64,000 nucleotides of DNA from Flavobacterium sp. HSC-32F16. Lineage in GTDB: Bacteria; Bacteroidota; Bacteroidia; Flavobacteriales; Flavobacteriaceae. Positions 8,632 to 18,171 of this stretch are shown piece after piece (within the stretch, counting starts at the first letter, position 1; every line of letters starts with the position of its first letter). The DNA lies in the NCBI RefSeq assembly GCF_024171645.1, contig NZ_JALKAC010000008.1:186001-250000 (forward strand), written 5' to 3'. Below the pieces are notes generated by a model. It saw only the letters and a list, made by a program, of their open reading frames with translations. It did not search any database and was not told the DNA's origin. Both the position numbers and the translations under genes were made by a program.

Positions 8632-10605
8632 ATGAGAATATTCATTTTTCTATACCTATTAATTATACCGACTTTATTGTTTTCTCAAGAAAAAACTACT
8701 TCAAAAGGCAGTTTAGATATGAATTCACAATATTCAAGTATAACAGACACTGTTAAAAAGAAAAAGTCATTAGTAGCCAAGATAGATCAATATCAGATTA
8801 TTACGTTGGAGCATGATACTATACATGTTGATACTTCTCTGACTATAAAAAGTGCTTACAAGCAAAATCATCTTAGAAAAGATCTTTTTGGTCTTTTAGA
8901 ATTTCCTAATATAGGACAGCCGTTAAATATCTTACAGTATAGTTTAACAAGTTATTCACCGTATCCTGAAATTGGTTTCAGTGCTAAACATTATAACTAT
9001 ATTCAAGCAGATGAGGTAAGATATTATTCAGCTCCAACACCCTTAACAGAATTGTTTTTTAATACAACAATTAATAAAGGACAAAATGTAGATTCGTTTA
9101 TTACGCTGAACACATCAAAAAATCTTAATTTTTCTATCGCTTATAGAGGATTACGTTCAGAGGGGGATTATATAAATCAACTGGTAAGTGCCGGGAATTT
9201 TAGATTTACAACAAGTTATGCCACTACAAACAGACGATACGCATTAAATGCACATTATACCTATCAGGATAATTCAAATGAAGAAAATGGAGGTATTACA
9301 ACACCAGAAGATTTTGAAAGCGGTAATCCTGATTTTAAAAACCGTCAGCGTTTGCAGGTTTATTTAACAGATGCAAAATCATTTTTAAAAGGAAGACGTT
9401 TGTTTTTTGATCATGCTTTTAGAATAAATCCCAGAAACGGAAATAATAACTTATATATAAACCACCAGTTTAACTACGAAAATAAATTTTTCGAGTACAA
9501 CCAGCCCACCGTTCTTTCAACTGTTGATGGACTTCAGGAACAAGTACAACGTTTTGGAGAATCTTACGTAACAAGCAGTATAAATGATCAAACGCATTTT
9601 GAAAGACTTTACAACAGAGTTGGAGCGGCTTATGAAAATTCTCTTTTAGGAAAATTCAATTTCTTTGTTGATGATTATAGATCAAATTATTCATATAATC
9701 GAATCTTGAGAGATAGTTTAGGAAATGTTACTCCTGATAATTTATTTTTACAGATCAATAATTTTGGAGGACAATATGAATACCAAAAAAACAAATGGAA
9801 TGGTCGGTTTTTGTACACCAGATCAATCACCAACCAGTCACTTTCAGATCTTGATGCTAAATTGCGTTATGCTTTAAATGAGAAAATACAATTCGATTTT
9901 AGATATAGAAATATAAATAAACTGCCTAATAATAATTACAATTTATACCAAAGCAGTTATGTGCAATACAACTGGTCGAACAATTTTAAAAATGAAAAAA
10001 TAAATTTGTTAGGAGCAAATGTTTCAACACCATGGGTAAATGCCGAAGTTCAATATACAACTTTAAAAGACCATTTGTATTTTGTAGATCAGGCAACACC
10101 TGAGCAAATGGCAGTTCGAACACAAATAGTAAAACCTGCCCAATATGGTAATGTGATTAACTATTTAGAGATTAAAGCCAATAAAGAATTTAAATTTGGA
10201 AAATTTGCCTTAGATAACACCTTGTTGTATCAAAAAGTAGATCAGTCAGATTTGATTTTAAATGTGCCTGATTTTGTAACCAGAAATACGATTTATTACA
10301 CGAACTACTTTTTCAAAAAAGCATTATATGCTCAGGGAGGAGTTGTATTTAACTACTTTACCAAATATTATGGAAATAGTTACAACCCGGTTATTGGAGA
10401 GTTTTTTGTACAAAATACTAAGGAAATTGGCAATTATGCCACCTTTGATGTTTTTATCAATGCTCGAATTCGTCAAACACGTTTCTATGTAAAAGCCGAA
10501 CATATAAACGCTCTATTTTCAGGAAGCAATTATTATTCAGCTCCTGATAATCCGTATCGTGATTTCGTAATCAGATTTGGTTTGGTTTGGAATTTCTTCC
10601 AATAA
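8632..10605 (+). CDS. Putative outer-membrane porin (Porin_10-like)
   Basis: A 657-residue protein with a clear signal peptide (1-18, ending LLFSQ). The rest is rich in alternating aromatic and polar strands typical of a beta-barrel (for example FNYENKFFEYNQPT, QIVKPAQYGNVINYLEIKA, FVIRFGLVWNFFQ at the very end). The terminal aromatic residue fits an outer-membrane barrel. This matches the family annotated as putative porin in flavobacteria. It lies after the SusCD terminator with its own candidate promoter, so it need not belong to the SusCD system. A gene for cysteine/cystathionine synthesis follows 44 bases later. What passes through it is not known. Confidence 0.75.
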   Translation: MRIFIFLYLLIIPTLLFSQEKTTSKGSLDMNSQYSSITDTVKKKKSLVAKIDQYQIITLEHDTIHVDTSLTIKSAYKQNHLRKDLFGLLEFPNIGQPLNILQYSLTSYSPYPEIGFSAKHYNYIQADEVRYYSAPTPLTELFFNTTINKGQNVDSFITLNTSKNLNFSIAYRGLRSEGDYINQLVSAGNFRFTTSYATTNRRYALNAHYTYQDNSNEENGGITTPEDFESGNPDFKNRQRLQVYLTDAKSFLKGRRLFFDHAFRINPRNGNNNLYINHQFNYENKFFEYNQPTVLSTVDGLQEQVQRFGESYVTSSINDQTHFERLYNRVGAAYENSLLGKFNFFVDDYRSNYSYNRILRDSLGNVTPDNLFLQINNFGGQYEYQKNKWNGRFLYTRSITNQSLSDLDAKLRYALNEKIQFDFRYRNINKLPNNNYNLYQSSYVQYNWSNNFKNEKINLLGANVSTPWVNAEVQYTTLKDHLYFVDQATPEQMAVRTQIVKPAQYGNVINYLEIKANKEFKFGKFALDNTLLYQKVDQSDLILNVPDFVTRNTIYYTNYFFKKALYAQGGVVFNYFTKYYGNSYNPVIGEFFVQNTKEIGNYATFDVFINARIRQTRFYVKAEHINALFSGSNYYSAPDNPYRDFVIRFGLVWNFFQ

Positions 10606-10649
10606 AACCAATTTAATTTATTTTAATACCACATAAAACTTAAATAAAA

Positions 10650-12011
10650 ATGGACTTTTCAAATAACATTTTAGAAACAATTGGTAATACACCATTGGTA
10701 AAACTCAACAAAATTGTTGCTGAAATTGATGCGTTAGTATTGGCAAAAGTCGAAACATTTAATCCGGGAAATTCTGTAAAAGACAGAATGGCCGTAAAAA
10801 TGATTGAAGATGCTGAAGCTGATGGCCGACTTAAACCTGGAGGAACTATAATTGAAGGTACTTCTGGAAATACTGGAATGGGACTGGCACTAGTTGCTAT
10901 TATAAAAGGTTACAAATTGATCTGTGTAATTTCAGATAAACAATCTAAAGAAAAAATGGACATTCTTCGTGCTGTTGGAGCAAAAGTTGTCGTTTGCCCT
11001 ACAGATGTTGAACCTACAGATCCTCGTTCGTATTATTCAGTTTCAAAGCGTTTAGCCGAAGAAACACCAAATTCATGGTATGTAAATCAATACGATAATA
11101 TGTCAAATTCATTGGCACATTATGAGCAGACGGGACCAGAAATCTGGAAACAGACAGAAGGAAAAATTACTCATTTTGTGGTGGGTGTTGGAACTGGCGG
11201 AACAATTTCGGGAGTTGGAAAATACTTAAAAGAGAAAAATCCAAATATTAAAATTTGGGGAATTGATACATACGGTTCTGTTTTTAAAAAATATCATGAA
11301 ACAGGTATTTTTGATGAAAACGAAATCTATTCGTATATAACAGAGGGAATTGGAGAAGATATTCTTCCAAAAAATGTTGACTTTTCTTTAATTGACGGTT
11401 TTACAAAAGTAACCGATAAAGATGCTGCAGTTTACACAAGAAAAATTGCTCTTGAAGAAGCTATTTTTGTTGGAAACTCTGCCGGAGCTTGTATAAAAGG
11501 ATTACTTCAGTTAAAAGAGCATTTTAAACCAGATGATGTTGTGGTTGTTTTATTTCACGACTCCGGAAGCCGTTATGTAGGTAAAATGTTTAATGACGAC
11601 TGGATGCGTGAGCGTGGTTTCTTAGAAGAAAATGTTACTAAAGCAGAAGATGTTATCAAAGATCATATTGATAAAGAATTAATTGTTGTTCGTACAGAAG
11701 AATTGGTTTCGCATGCAATCGAGCGTATGCGTAAATACAAGATATCACAGATTCCAGTTGTGGATATCAACGGTTTTGTAGGTTCTGTTGATGAAACGGA
11801 TTTATTTAGAAGTTATGTTGCAGATAAAAACGTGGCCGAAAAACCAATTAAAGAAGTAATGGGGAAACCTTTCCCGATTGTAAAATTAGGAACTCCAATC
11901 GAGGAAGTATCAAAACTTTTTAGCAAAGAAAATGATGCCGTTCTGGTTGATTTAGGAAACGGAAATCATCATATCATTACTAAATACGATATTATTGGTT
12001 CGATTAAATAA
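10650..12011 (+). CDS. PLP-dependent cystathionine beta-synthase / cysteine synthase with C-terminal CBS pair
   Basis: Fold-type II PLP enzyme of 453 residues acting on serine or O-acetylserine and a thiol (sulfide or homocysteine). The catalytic domain (about 1-320) carries the PLP lysine in NPGNSVKDRM (Lys44), the substrate loop GTSGNTGMGLAL and the phosphate-binding GVGTGGTISG. After about residue 330 come two CBS motifs (KYKISQIPVVDINGFVG and IITKYDIIG regions), the regulatory module found in cystathionine beta-synthases. This architecture favours cystathionine beta-synthase, but sequence alone does not exclude cysteine synthase activity. It is followed by a terminator. Confidence 0.9.
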   Translation: MDFSNNILETIGNTPLVKLNKIVAEIDALVLAKVETFNPGNSVKDRMAVKMIEDAEADGRLKPGGTIIEGTSGNTGMGLALVAIIKGYKLICVISDKQSKEKMDILRAVGAKVVVCPTDVEPTDPRSYYSVSKRLAEETPNSWYVNQYDNMSNSLAHYEQTGPEIWKQTEGKITHFVVGVGTGGTISGVGKYLKEKNPNIKIWGIDTYGSVFKKYHETGIFDENEIYSYITEGIGEDILPKNVDFSLIDGFTKVTDKDAAVYTRKIALEEAIFVGNSAGACIKGLLQLKEHFKPDDVVVVLFHDSGSRYVGKMFNDDWMRERGFLEENVTKAEDVIKDHIDKELIVVRTEELVSHAIERMRKYKISQIPVVDINGFVGSVDETDLFRSYVADKNVAEKPIKEVMGKPFPIVKLGTPIEEVSKLFSKENDAVLVDLGNGNHHIITKYDIIGSIK

Positions 12012-12030
12012 GAACTTAAATACATATTTT

Positions 12031-12074
12031 ATCCATAAATCTAATTGTACTGCAATTGGGTTTATGGATTTTTT
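12031..12074 (+). terminator. Intrinsic terminator after the beta-synthase gene
   Basis: Stem ATCCATAAA / TTTATGGAT with a possible inner AATTG / CAATT pairing, followed by TTTTTT. It lies 20 bases after the stop codon. Confidence 0.8.
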
Positions 12075-12091
12075 ATCTCTTAAAAGACTAA

Positions 12092-12574
12092 ATGAATTTT
12101 ACAGCTATAGATTTTGAAACTGCAACAGGATATCATCCCTGTTCTGTTGGTATTGTTACCGTTGAAAACGGAATTATCATTGATGAGTTTGTTACTTTAA
12201 TAAAGCCGCCAAAAAACGAATACAATCCATTTACTATTCGTGTTCATGGTATTTATCCAAAAGATACTATAAACTCAAAATCATTTTTGCAAGTTTATCC
12301 TGAGATTGAAAAAAGATTAAAGAACAGAGTTGTAGTAGCTCATAATGAAAGTTTTGATCGTAACGTTTTAGTTAAATCTATGTTGCTGTACGGTTTAAAC
12401 TATGAAGATTTGAATATTGCTGTAAAATGGGAATGCACGATGAAAATTTATAAAGCAAAAGGTTTGAAGCCAACTAAATTAAGTGACTGCTGTCATGAAA
12501 TGAAAATACAATTAAATCATCACGAAGCACTTTCTGATGCCAGAGCTTGTGCCAAACTATATATGCTTCGTTAA
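12092..12574 (+). CDS. DEDDh 3'-5' exonuclease (DnaQ-like)
   Basis: A 160-residue single-domain exonuclease. ExoI motif AIDFETATG gives Asp7 and Glu9, ExoII is in VVAHNESFDRNVL, and ExoIII is in HHEALSDARACAKLY, with the His and Asp of the DEDDh type. It is probably a proofreading- or repair-associated exonuclease separate from the polymerase. It has the length of stand-alone DnaQ-like proteins and lacks a BRCT or GIY-YIG extension, unlike the larger protein at 59394-60773. Neighbours give no functional clue. Confidence 0.88.
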   Translation: MNFTAIDFETATGYHPCSVGIVTVENGIIIDEFVTLIKPPKNEYNPFTIRVHGIYPKDTINSKSFLQVYPEIEKRLKNRVVVAHNESFDRNVLVKSMLLYGLNYEDLNIAVKWECTMKIYKAKGLKPTKLSDCCHEMKIQLNHHEALSDARACAKLYMLR

Positions 12575-12652
12575 AAATAATTATTTTATTTGTAAGAATA
12601 ATATTAAATTTTTATTATTTTTAGATTTTTGTAATACTATAAAATCTAAAAA

Positions 12653-13924
12653 ATGAAAGAAGACTTCCTTCATTATCTCTGGAAATTCAAGAAGTTTGAT
12701 ACTTTGAATTTAAAAACTGTACAAAATGAATCCATAACAATCATTAAAACAGGTGATTATTTAGAACTTTCGGGACCGGATTTCTTCAATGCGCAAATAA
12801 AAATTGGAGATCAAAAATGGGCCGGAAATGTTGAGATTCATTTAAAATCTTCCGATTGGTATTTGCACAATCATGAAAAAGATCCTGCTTATGAAAACGT
12901 GATTCTACATGTAGTCTGGGATAATGATACTGCAATTTTTAGAGAAAATAATACCGAGATTCCAGTTTTGATACTTAAGGATTATGTCTCTCAGGAAATA
13001 ATAGAAAGTTACAATGCACTGGTTTCTCCAAAGACATGGATTTCCTGCGAGAAACAAATAAGTGAGATTAATGATTTTGTTTTTAAGAACTGGCAGGAAA
13101 GATTGTTTTTTGAACGTTTAGAGCGCAAATCCACATTTGTTTACAATCTTCTGGAAGAAACAAATCAAGATTGGGAAGCGGTTTTATTTTGTCTGCTTGC
13201 TAAGAACTTCGGTTTGAATGCAAATGGTTCTTCTTTTTTACAAATGTCAAAATCAATTCCTTTTTCGACTATAAGAAAAGAAAGCTTTGAAGTTGAAAAT
13301 CTGGAATCATTACTCTTTGGAACTTTAGGTTTATTGAATGATGAGAAAGAAGATGTTTATTTTCAGGATTTAAAATTCAGGTATTTTTATCTTCTTCATA
13401 AATATCAATTAGAAAAAACGTTTATTGATCCCGTTCAGTTTTTTAAACATAGGCCAGATAATTTTCCAACGATTCGGCTTTCGCAGCTTGCGAATTTATA
13501 TTGTAAGCATCAAAACTTCTTTTCTAAAATAATTGCATTAAAATCGGTCTCAAGCGTTTATGAATTATTGAATGTTTCAGTAAGTTCATATTGGAAAAAT
13601 CATTACCAATTTGATAAGGTAAGTCCAAAGAAAGCCAAAATATTATCCAAATCATTTCTTGATTTAGTGATTATAAATACCATAATTCCAATTCAGTTTG
13701 CTTATTCAAATATAATGGGAGAATCAATTTCTGAAGATTTAATCGAATTTATGAATCAAGTAGCGCCAGAGAAGAATGCAATTATAGATAAGTTCAATTC
13801 TTTCGGTATTAAATCAAAAAGTGCATTTGAAACACAGACTTTATTAGAACTAAAAAATGAATACTGTAATCATAAAGCTTGCTTGAAATGTGCTGTAGGA
13901 ATGGAGCTTTTAAAAAATGATTAG
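12653..13924 (+). CDS. DUF2851 family protein
   Basis: A 423-residue soluble protein beginning MKEDFLHYLWKFKKFDTLNL, the characteristic start of DUF2851 proteins found across Bacteroidota. Other conserved parts are GDQKWAGNVEIHLKSSDWYLH (a strand-turn region with His and Asp) and a C-terminal Cys-containing end (EYCNHKACLKCAVG), which may bind a metal. Function is unknown; the N-terminal NVEIH...SSDW region looks nuclease-like to me, but this is only an impression. Followed by a PspC-domain gene 57 bases downstream. Confidence 0.85.
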   Translation: MKEDFLHYLWKFKKFDTLNLKTVQNESITIIKTGDYLELSGPDFFNAQIKIGDQKWAGNVEIHLKSSDWYLHNHEKDPAYENVILHVVWDNDTAIFRENNTEIPVLILKDYVSQEIIESYNALVSPKTWISCEKQISEINDFVFKNWQERLFFERLERKSTFVYNLLEETNQDWEAVLFCLLAKNFGLNANGSSFLQMSKSIPFSTIRKESFEVENLESLLFGTLGLLNDEKEDVYFQDLKFRYFYLLHKYQLEKTFIDPVQFFKHRPDNFPTIRLSQLANLYCKHQNFFSKIIALKSVSSVYELLNVSVSSYWKNHYQFDKVSPKKAKILSKSFLDLVIINTIIPIQFAYSNIMGESISEDLIEFMNQVAPEKNAIIDKFNSFGIKSKSAFETQTLLELKNEYCNHKACLKCAVGMELLKND

Positions 13925-13963
13925 ATAATTGACAAATTAGATAATCAGAAATTAGTATTTTTG
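13921..13963 (+). promoter_or_regulatory. Short direct repeat and -7-like element before the pspC-like gene
   Basis: TTAGATAAT occurs at 13921-13929 and again at 13937-13945, overlapping the DUF2851 stop codon. TATTTTTG at 13956-13963 matches TAnnTTTG and may drive the small PspC gene. A TTG at 13929-13931 lies 24 bases upstream of it, somewhat too far. Confidence 0.35.
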
Positions 13964-13981
13964 TAATCTAAAATTAAAAAA

Positions 13982-14209
13982 ATGTCAGCTATTTTAAAAC
14001 TAAAATTCTTTTTTGAAAAATACGGTTTTCATGTATCATCAAGACTGGCAGATAAGCTGGGAATGCGTGTAACGAGCGTTAGGCTTTTTTTTATCTACAT
14101 ATCATTTGTTACGGCAGGTTTAGGTTTTGGAGTGTATCTTACGTTGGCTTTCTGGATTCGTCTAAAAGATCTAATCCGCGCTAAAAGGACTTCTGTATTT
14201 GATTTATAA
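13982..14209 (+). CDS. PspC domain-containing small membrane protein
   Basis: A 75-residue protein with the PspC layout: a short amphipathic N-terminal part, the segment RLADKLGMRVTSVRLFFIY, and one hydrophobic stretch (about 33-55, with YISFVTAGLGFGVYLTLAFW). PspC proteins act in envelope-stress sensing with PspA/PspB in proteobacteria. In Bacteroidota stand-alone PspC proteins are common and their role is less clear. No other psp gene is nearby. It ends just before a strong bidirectional terminator. Confidence 0.8.
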   Translation: MSAILKLKFFFEKYGFHVSSRLADKLGMRVTSVRLFFIYISFVTAGLGFGVYLTLAFWIRLKDLIRAKRTSVFDL

Positions 14210-14225
14210 ACCAATTACTGAGCAT

Positions 14226-14263
14226 AAAAAAAGGGATCATAATTAATTTATGATCCCTTTTTT
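14226..14263. terminator. Bidirectional intrinsic terminator
   Basis: Long inverted repeat AAAAGGGATCATAA / TTATGATCCCTTTT with a short AT loop, A and T runs on both sides. It serves the convergent pspC-like and permease genes. Confidence 0.9.
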
Positions 14264-14277
14264 AAGTTATATCAGAA

Positions 14278-15729
14278 TTATTTTTCCGGATTATTTAATT
14301 TACTGTTTTTCTTACCGTAAACAAAGTAAATAAGAATACCTAAAGCCATCCAAATTACAAGTCGTGCCCAGCTCTCATTTGGTAAAGAATACATTAAAGC
14401 TAAACAAATAACAATTCCTGCAATTGGAACAAACGGAACCCAAGGAGTCCTGAAAGATCTTGGCGCATCTGGCATTTTTTTACGCATTACCATAACACCA
14501 ACGCAAACCAATACGAATGCTAATAAAGTTCCAATACTTACCATGTGTCCTAAATCACTTACTGGTACAAGTCCAGCAAATAAACTTACGAATACTAAAA
14601 AGAAAAGATTAGTTTTCCAGGGAGTACGGAATTTAGCGTGAATTTCACTAAAGAAAGGAGGTAATAAACCATCTTTACTCATTGTATAGAATACACGGCT
14701 TTGTCCCATAAGCATTACTAGCATTACAGAAGTATAACCAGCTAAAATGGCAATAATTAAACCAGTTTGTAAAAAGTCATATCCAGTTACAGCAAACGCA
14801 GTAGCAGCAGGTTTTGCATCTCCGGCAAATTTATAGTAAGGTACAAGTCCTGTCATAACATGAGAGAACAATACATATAATAAAGTACAAATTACTAATG
14901 AACCCAAAATACCAATTGGCATTCCCTTTTGAGGATTTTTAGCTTCTTGTGCGGCTGTAGAAACAGCATCAAAACCAATAAAAGCAAAGAATACAGTACC
15001 GGCTCCGGCAGCAATTCCAGACCATCCAAATTTTCCAAAAACACCTGTATTTTCAGGAATATAAGGAATATAGTTTGTTGGGTCAATAAATTTCCATCCT
15101 AGTACAATAAAGATAATAACTACAGCTACTTTTACAACTACTAATATATTGTTGATAGTTGCAGATTCTTTTGTTCCTTTAATTAACAATAAAGAAAGAA
15201 GAGAAACGATGAAAATAGCAGGTAAATTTATAATTCCGCCTTCAATTACAGTACCGTTGCTCAATGTTAAGGTTTCCCAAGGAGAACATATTAAATCCGG
15301 CGGCAGATGAATGTTAAATTTAGCAAGTAACTCGAGCAGGTATCTAGACCAGCTGACTCCCACGGTGGCGGCGCCCAAAGCATATTCTAAAACTAAATCC
15401 CAACCAATGATCCAGGCCATAAATTCTCCCATAGTCGCATACGAATAAGTATAAGCGCTACCGGCAACAGGTATCATTGAAGCAAATTCAGCATAACAGA
15501 GTCCTGCAAATGCGCATCCTACTGCTGCTAAAACAAAAGAAATTGTAACGGCTGGACCAGCATGATCTGCTGCTGCAATTCCTGTTAGCGAAAATAATCC
15601 CGCTCCAATAATTGCTCCAACTCCAAGTGCAACAAGCGAACGTGAAGATAAGGTTCTTTTTAGTCCTTTTTCAGATTCGGATGCTTCACCAAGCAATACC
15701 GAAAGAGGTTTAGTTTTCCAAATTGACAT
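14278..15729 (-). CDS. APC-family amino acid permease (cationic amino acid transporter-like)
   Basis: A 483-residue inner-membrane transporter with about 12-13 hydrophobic segments. The first helix has the APC substrate motif VGAIIGAGLFSLTG, and later come FFAFIGFDAVSTAAQEAKNPQ, the conserved loop of the CAT/YfnA group, and QSRVFYTMSKDGLLPPFFS. These features point to amino acid uptake by proton symport; the exact substrate is not predictable. The start MSIWKTKPLSVLLGEASES with a cytosolic lead before helix 1 is normal for this group. A TACATTTG -7 element lies upstream on the minus strand. Confidence 0.9.
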   Translation of the reverse strand: MSIWKTKPLSVLLGEASESEKGLKRTLSSRSLVALGVGAIIGAGLFSLTGIAAADHAGPAVTISFVLAAVGCAFAGLCYAEFASMIPVAGSAYTYSYATMGEFMAWIIGWDLVLEYALGAATVGVSWSRYLLELLAKFNIHLPPDLICSPWETLTLSNGTVIEGGIINLPAIFIVSLLSLLLIKGTKESATINNILVVVKVAVVIIFIVLGWKFIDPTNYIPYIPENTGVFGKFGWSGIAAGAGTVFFAFIGFDAVSTAAQEAKNPQKGMPIGILGSLVICTLLYVLFSHVMTGLVPYYKFAGDAKPAATAFAVTGYDFLQTGLIIAILAGYTSVMLVMLMGQSRVFYTMSKDGLLPPFFSEIHAKFRTPWKTNLFFLVFVSLFAGLVPVSDLGHMVSIGTLLAFVLVCVGVMVMRKKMPDAPRSFRTPWVPFVPIAGIVICLALMYSLPNESWARLVIWMALGILIYFVYGKKNSKLNNPEK

Positions 15730-15761
15730 ACTATAATATTGGTTTATTTGTTATTAAGCTC

Positions 15762-15769
15762 CAAATGTA
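15762..15769 (-). promoter_or_regulatory. Candidate -7 element for the permease gene
   Basis: On the minus strand the sequence reads TACATTTG, an exact TAnnTTTG, 33 bases upstream of the permease start. No TTG lies at the usual -33 distance. Confidence 0.5.
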
Positions 15770-16003
15770 TTGTTTTTTGTAAAAAATAAAAACATTTATC
15801 ATATTTTAAGTTATAAATTATTTAATTTTTTGCGGAAACGTGAAAACAAGATTGTTTGTGAGCTGAAATTCATCAATTTAATTGAGAAGCACCTGTAGGG
15901 CATATAATTCTGCTAAAAATCGATTTCTTACTATTTTTCTTAATAAATTAATTTGTTTTTTGTTATTTTATACTTTTTATATACGGTCTATATTATAGTT
16001 AAA

Positions 16004-16891
16004 ATGAATTTTAAAGCACTCAATGCCTATTTTAGGTATACAAATCAACAGAGAAAAGGTCTTTTTTTATTTTTTACTGTTGTTATTTTATTGCAGTCAA
16101 TTTATTTCTTTTACGATTTTACTCAGCCAGAAGAAAATATGTCTGCCGAAAAAGATTGGTTGTCTTTACAAAAAGAAGTTGATGCGGCTAAACTATTGAA
16201 GTTAAATGGTGAACAAAAAGTTTACACTTTTAATCCCAATTTTATTTCCGACTATAAAGGATATAAACTTGGAATGTCTGTTCAGGAAATTGACAGATTG
16301 TTAGCTTTTAGAAAAGAAAATAAATATGTAAACTCGGCTGCGGAGTTTCAGGAAGTGACTCAAATTTCAGATTCGCTGTTAAAAGTGCTTTTGCCTTTGT
16401 TTAAATTTCCGGACTGGACACAAAAGAAAAATGATTTCAAAGCAGAGAAAAAAGAATATGCTCAAAAAACTTTTGTGAAAAAAGAAAAGGTTGTATTAAT
16501 AGATATTAATCAGGCTGGTCAGGAAGATTTAATTAAGGTTTACGGAATAGGAGAAGCATTGTCCTCCAGAATACTCAAACAAAAAGAAATTTTAGGAGGT
16601 TTTGTCTCTATGGAACAGCTTGGAGATGTTTGGGGATTATCGCCTGAAGTAATAATTGAATTAAACAAATATTTTAAAGTTATTGTGCCTGCAAATTTTA
16701 AAAAGATACCTATAAATGATGCATCCTTAAAGGAGTTATCTCAATTTCCTTATTTTAAATATTCTCTTGCAAAACAAATTGTAACCTATAGAAGTATGAA
16801 TGGAAATTTTAATAATATTGAGGATTTGTCAAAAATTAAAGGTTTTCCTGTTGAAAAAGCAAAAATAATTAGTTTATATTTGGAGTTCTAA
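16004..16891 (+). CDS. Helix-hairpin-helix (ComEA-like) protein with N-terminal membrane anchor
   Basis: A 295-residue protein with a single hydrophobic anchor near the N-terminus (about 18-37, LFLFFTVVILLQSIYFFY). The C-terminal half holds helix-hairpin-helix DNA-binding motifs: DINQAGQEDLIKVYGIGEAL, the following GGFVSMEQLGDVWGLSPE, and INDASLKELSQFPYFKYSLA through KIKGFPVEKAKIISLYL. ComEA-like proteins bind incoming DNA at the cell surface during transformation, though many Bacteroidota HhH proteins of this build have no tested role. ATG 16004 is preferred over 15953, which would add a tail unlike the anchor topology. The acyl-CoA dehydrogenase starts 12 bases after its stop. Confidence 0.8.
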   Translation: MNFKALNAYFRYTNQQRKGLFLFFTVVILLQSIYFFYDFTQPEENMSAEKDWLSLQKEVDAAKLLKLNGEQKVYTFNPNFISDYKGYKLGMSVQEIDRLLAFRKENKYVNSAAEFQEVTQISDSLLKVLLPLFKFPDWTQKKNDFKAEKKEYAQKTFVKKEKVVLIDINQAGQEDLIKVYGIGEALSSRILKQKEILGGFVSMEQLGDVWGLSPEVIIELNKYFKVIVPANFKKIPINDASLKELSQFPYFKYSLAKQIVTYRSMNGNFNNIEDLSKIKGFPVEKAKIISLYLEF

Positions 16892-16903
16892 AAAATTACT
16901 AAA

Positions 16904-18046
16904 ATGAATTTTGAATATAACGAAATGCAGTTAATGATTGCGCAATCTATAAAGGACTTTGCAGAAAAAAACATTAAACCTTATATAATGGAGTGGGATG
17001 AGGCGCAGATTTTTCCTGTCGACTTATTTAAGAAATTGGGTGAAATGGGATTTATGGGAGTTTTAGTTCCAGAGGAATACGGAGGTTCAGGATTAGGGTA
17101 TCATGAATATATTACGGTAGTTGAAGAAATCTCTAAAGTTGATCCTTCAATTGGATTATCTGTTGCTGCACATAATTCGCTTTGTACTAATCATATTTTG
17201 ACCTTTGGAAATGATGAGCAAAAGAAAAAATTTTTACCAAAGCTGGCAACGGCAGAACATATTGGAGCATGGGGACTAACCGAGCATAATACAGGTTCAG
17301 ATGCAGGAGGAATGAATACAACAGCTGTAAAAGACGGTGATTTCTGGGTAATTAATGGGGCTAAAAACTTTATTACTCATGCTGTATCAGGTGATGTTGC
17401 GGTTGTGATTGTTAGAACGGGAGAAAAAGGCGATTCAAAAGGAATGACTGCTTTTGTGTTGGAAAAAGGAATGGCAGGTTTTTCATCGGGTAAAAAAGAG
17501 AATAAATTAGGTATGCGTGCAAGTGAAACTGCCGAATTGGTTTTTGATAACTGCCGTGTGCCTGATGCAAATAGATTAGGTGAAGTAGGTCAGGGATTTG
17601 TTCAGGCCATGAAAATTTTGGATGGAGGCCGAATTTCAATTGGTGCTCTATCTTTGGGGATTTCAAAGGGAGCTTACGAAGCAGCATTGAAATATTCAAA
17701 AGAAAGACATCAGTTTGGGCAGCCAATTAGTAATTTTCAGGGCATTTCATTTAAATTGGCAGATATGGCGACTGAAATCGAGGCATCAGAGTTGCTTTTG
17801 CATAAGGCAGCTTATTTAAAACAGCAGCATAAACCAGTAACTACATTAGGCGCTATGGCAAAAATGTATGCATCAGAAGCTTGTGTGAAAATTGCAAATG
17901 AAGCTGTTCAAATACATGGAGGCTATGGTTATACTAAAGATTTTCCGGTAGAAAAATTTTACAGAGATTCTAAATTATGTACCATTGGAGAGGGAACAAC
18001 TGAAATTCAAAAATTAGTTATCTCTAGAAATCTTCTGAAAGAATAA
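16904..18046 (+). CDS. Acyl-CoA dehydrogenase
   Basis: FAD-dependent enzyme of 380 residues that forms the 2,3-double bond in acyl-CoA during fatty acid or branched-chain amino acid breakdown. Visible signatures are WGLTEHNTGSDAGGMNTTA (FAD/substrate loop) in the middle domain, the C-terminal helical domain with RHQFGQPISNFQGISFKLAD, and EAVQIHGGYGYTKDFPVEK then GEGTTEIQKLVISRNLL, where the Glu of EGT is the usual catalytic base in short-chain types. Full family length. The chain-length preference cannot be read reliably. Possibly co-transcribed with the upstream HhH gene. Confidence 0.93.
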   Translation: MNFEYNEMQLMIAQSIKDFAEKNIKPYIMEWDEAQIFPVDLFKKLGEMGFMGVLVPEEYGGSGLGYHEYITVVEEISKVDPSIGLSVAAHNSLCTNHILTFGNDEQKKKFLPKLATAEHIGAWGLTEHNTGSDAGGMNTTAVKDGDFWVINGAKNFITHAVSGDVAVVIVRTGEKGDSKGMTAFVLEKGMAGFSSGKKENKLGMRASETAELVFDNCRVPDANRLGEVGQGFVQAMKILDGGRISIGALSLGISKGAYEAALKYSKERHQFGQPISNFQGISFKLADMATEIEASELLLHKAAYLKQQHKPVTTLGAMAKMYASEACVKIANEAVQIHGGYGYTKDFPVEKFYRDSKLCTIGEGTTEIQKLVISRNLLKE

Positions 18047-18134
18047 AGAATAAAGAAGCTCTGTCTATTTTCTATTCTCTATTCTCTCACAAAAAAAAAT
18101 CACAATTTATAACTCATAATTCATAATTAATTTC

Positions 18135-18142
18135 TACATTTG
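18135..18142 (+). promoter_or_regulatory. -7 promoter element of rpsU
   Basis: TACATTTG, exact match to TAnnTTTG, 29 bases before the rpsU start codon. The next bases (CAG) are the same as after the tRNA-operon -7 box at 19742. No clear -33 TTG. The stretch 18060-18130 upstream is simple, with runs of TCTATT and CATAATT motifs. Confidence 0.6.
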
Positions 18143-18153
18143 CAGCCTTAACG

Positions 18154-18163
18154 AGAGGAGGTG
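18154..18163 (+). promoter_or_regulatory. Strong Shine-Dalgarno of rpsU
   Basis: AGAGGAGGTG contains AGGAGGTG, complementary to the 16S rRNA 3' end, with 8 bases between its last base and the ATG at 18172. Nearly all other genes here lack a Shine-Dalgarno. In Bacteroidota the anti-Shine-Dalgarno is held away by a pocket including bS21, and rpsU (bS21) is reported to keep a strong site, allowing autoregulation. Confidence 0.85.
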
Positions 18164-18171
18164 TCTATATT

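Noticed and set aside
14278..15729. The two APC permeases as a recent duplication
   Set aside because: The proteins at 14278-15729 and 54552-55961 differ in signature loops and belong to different APC branches by eye.
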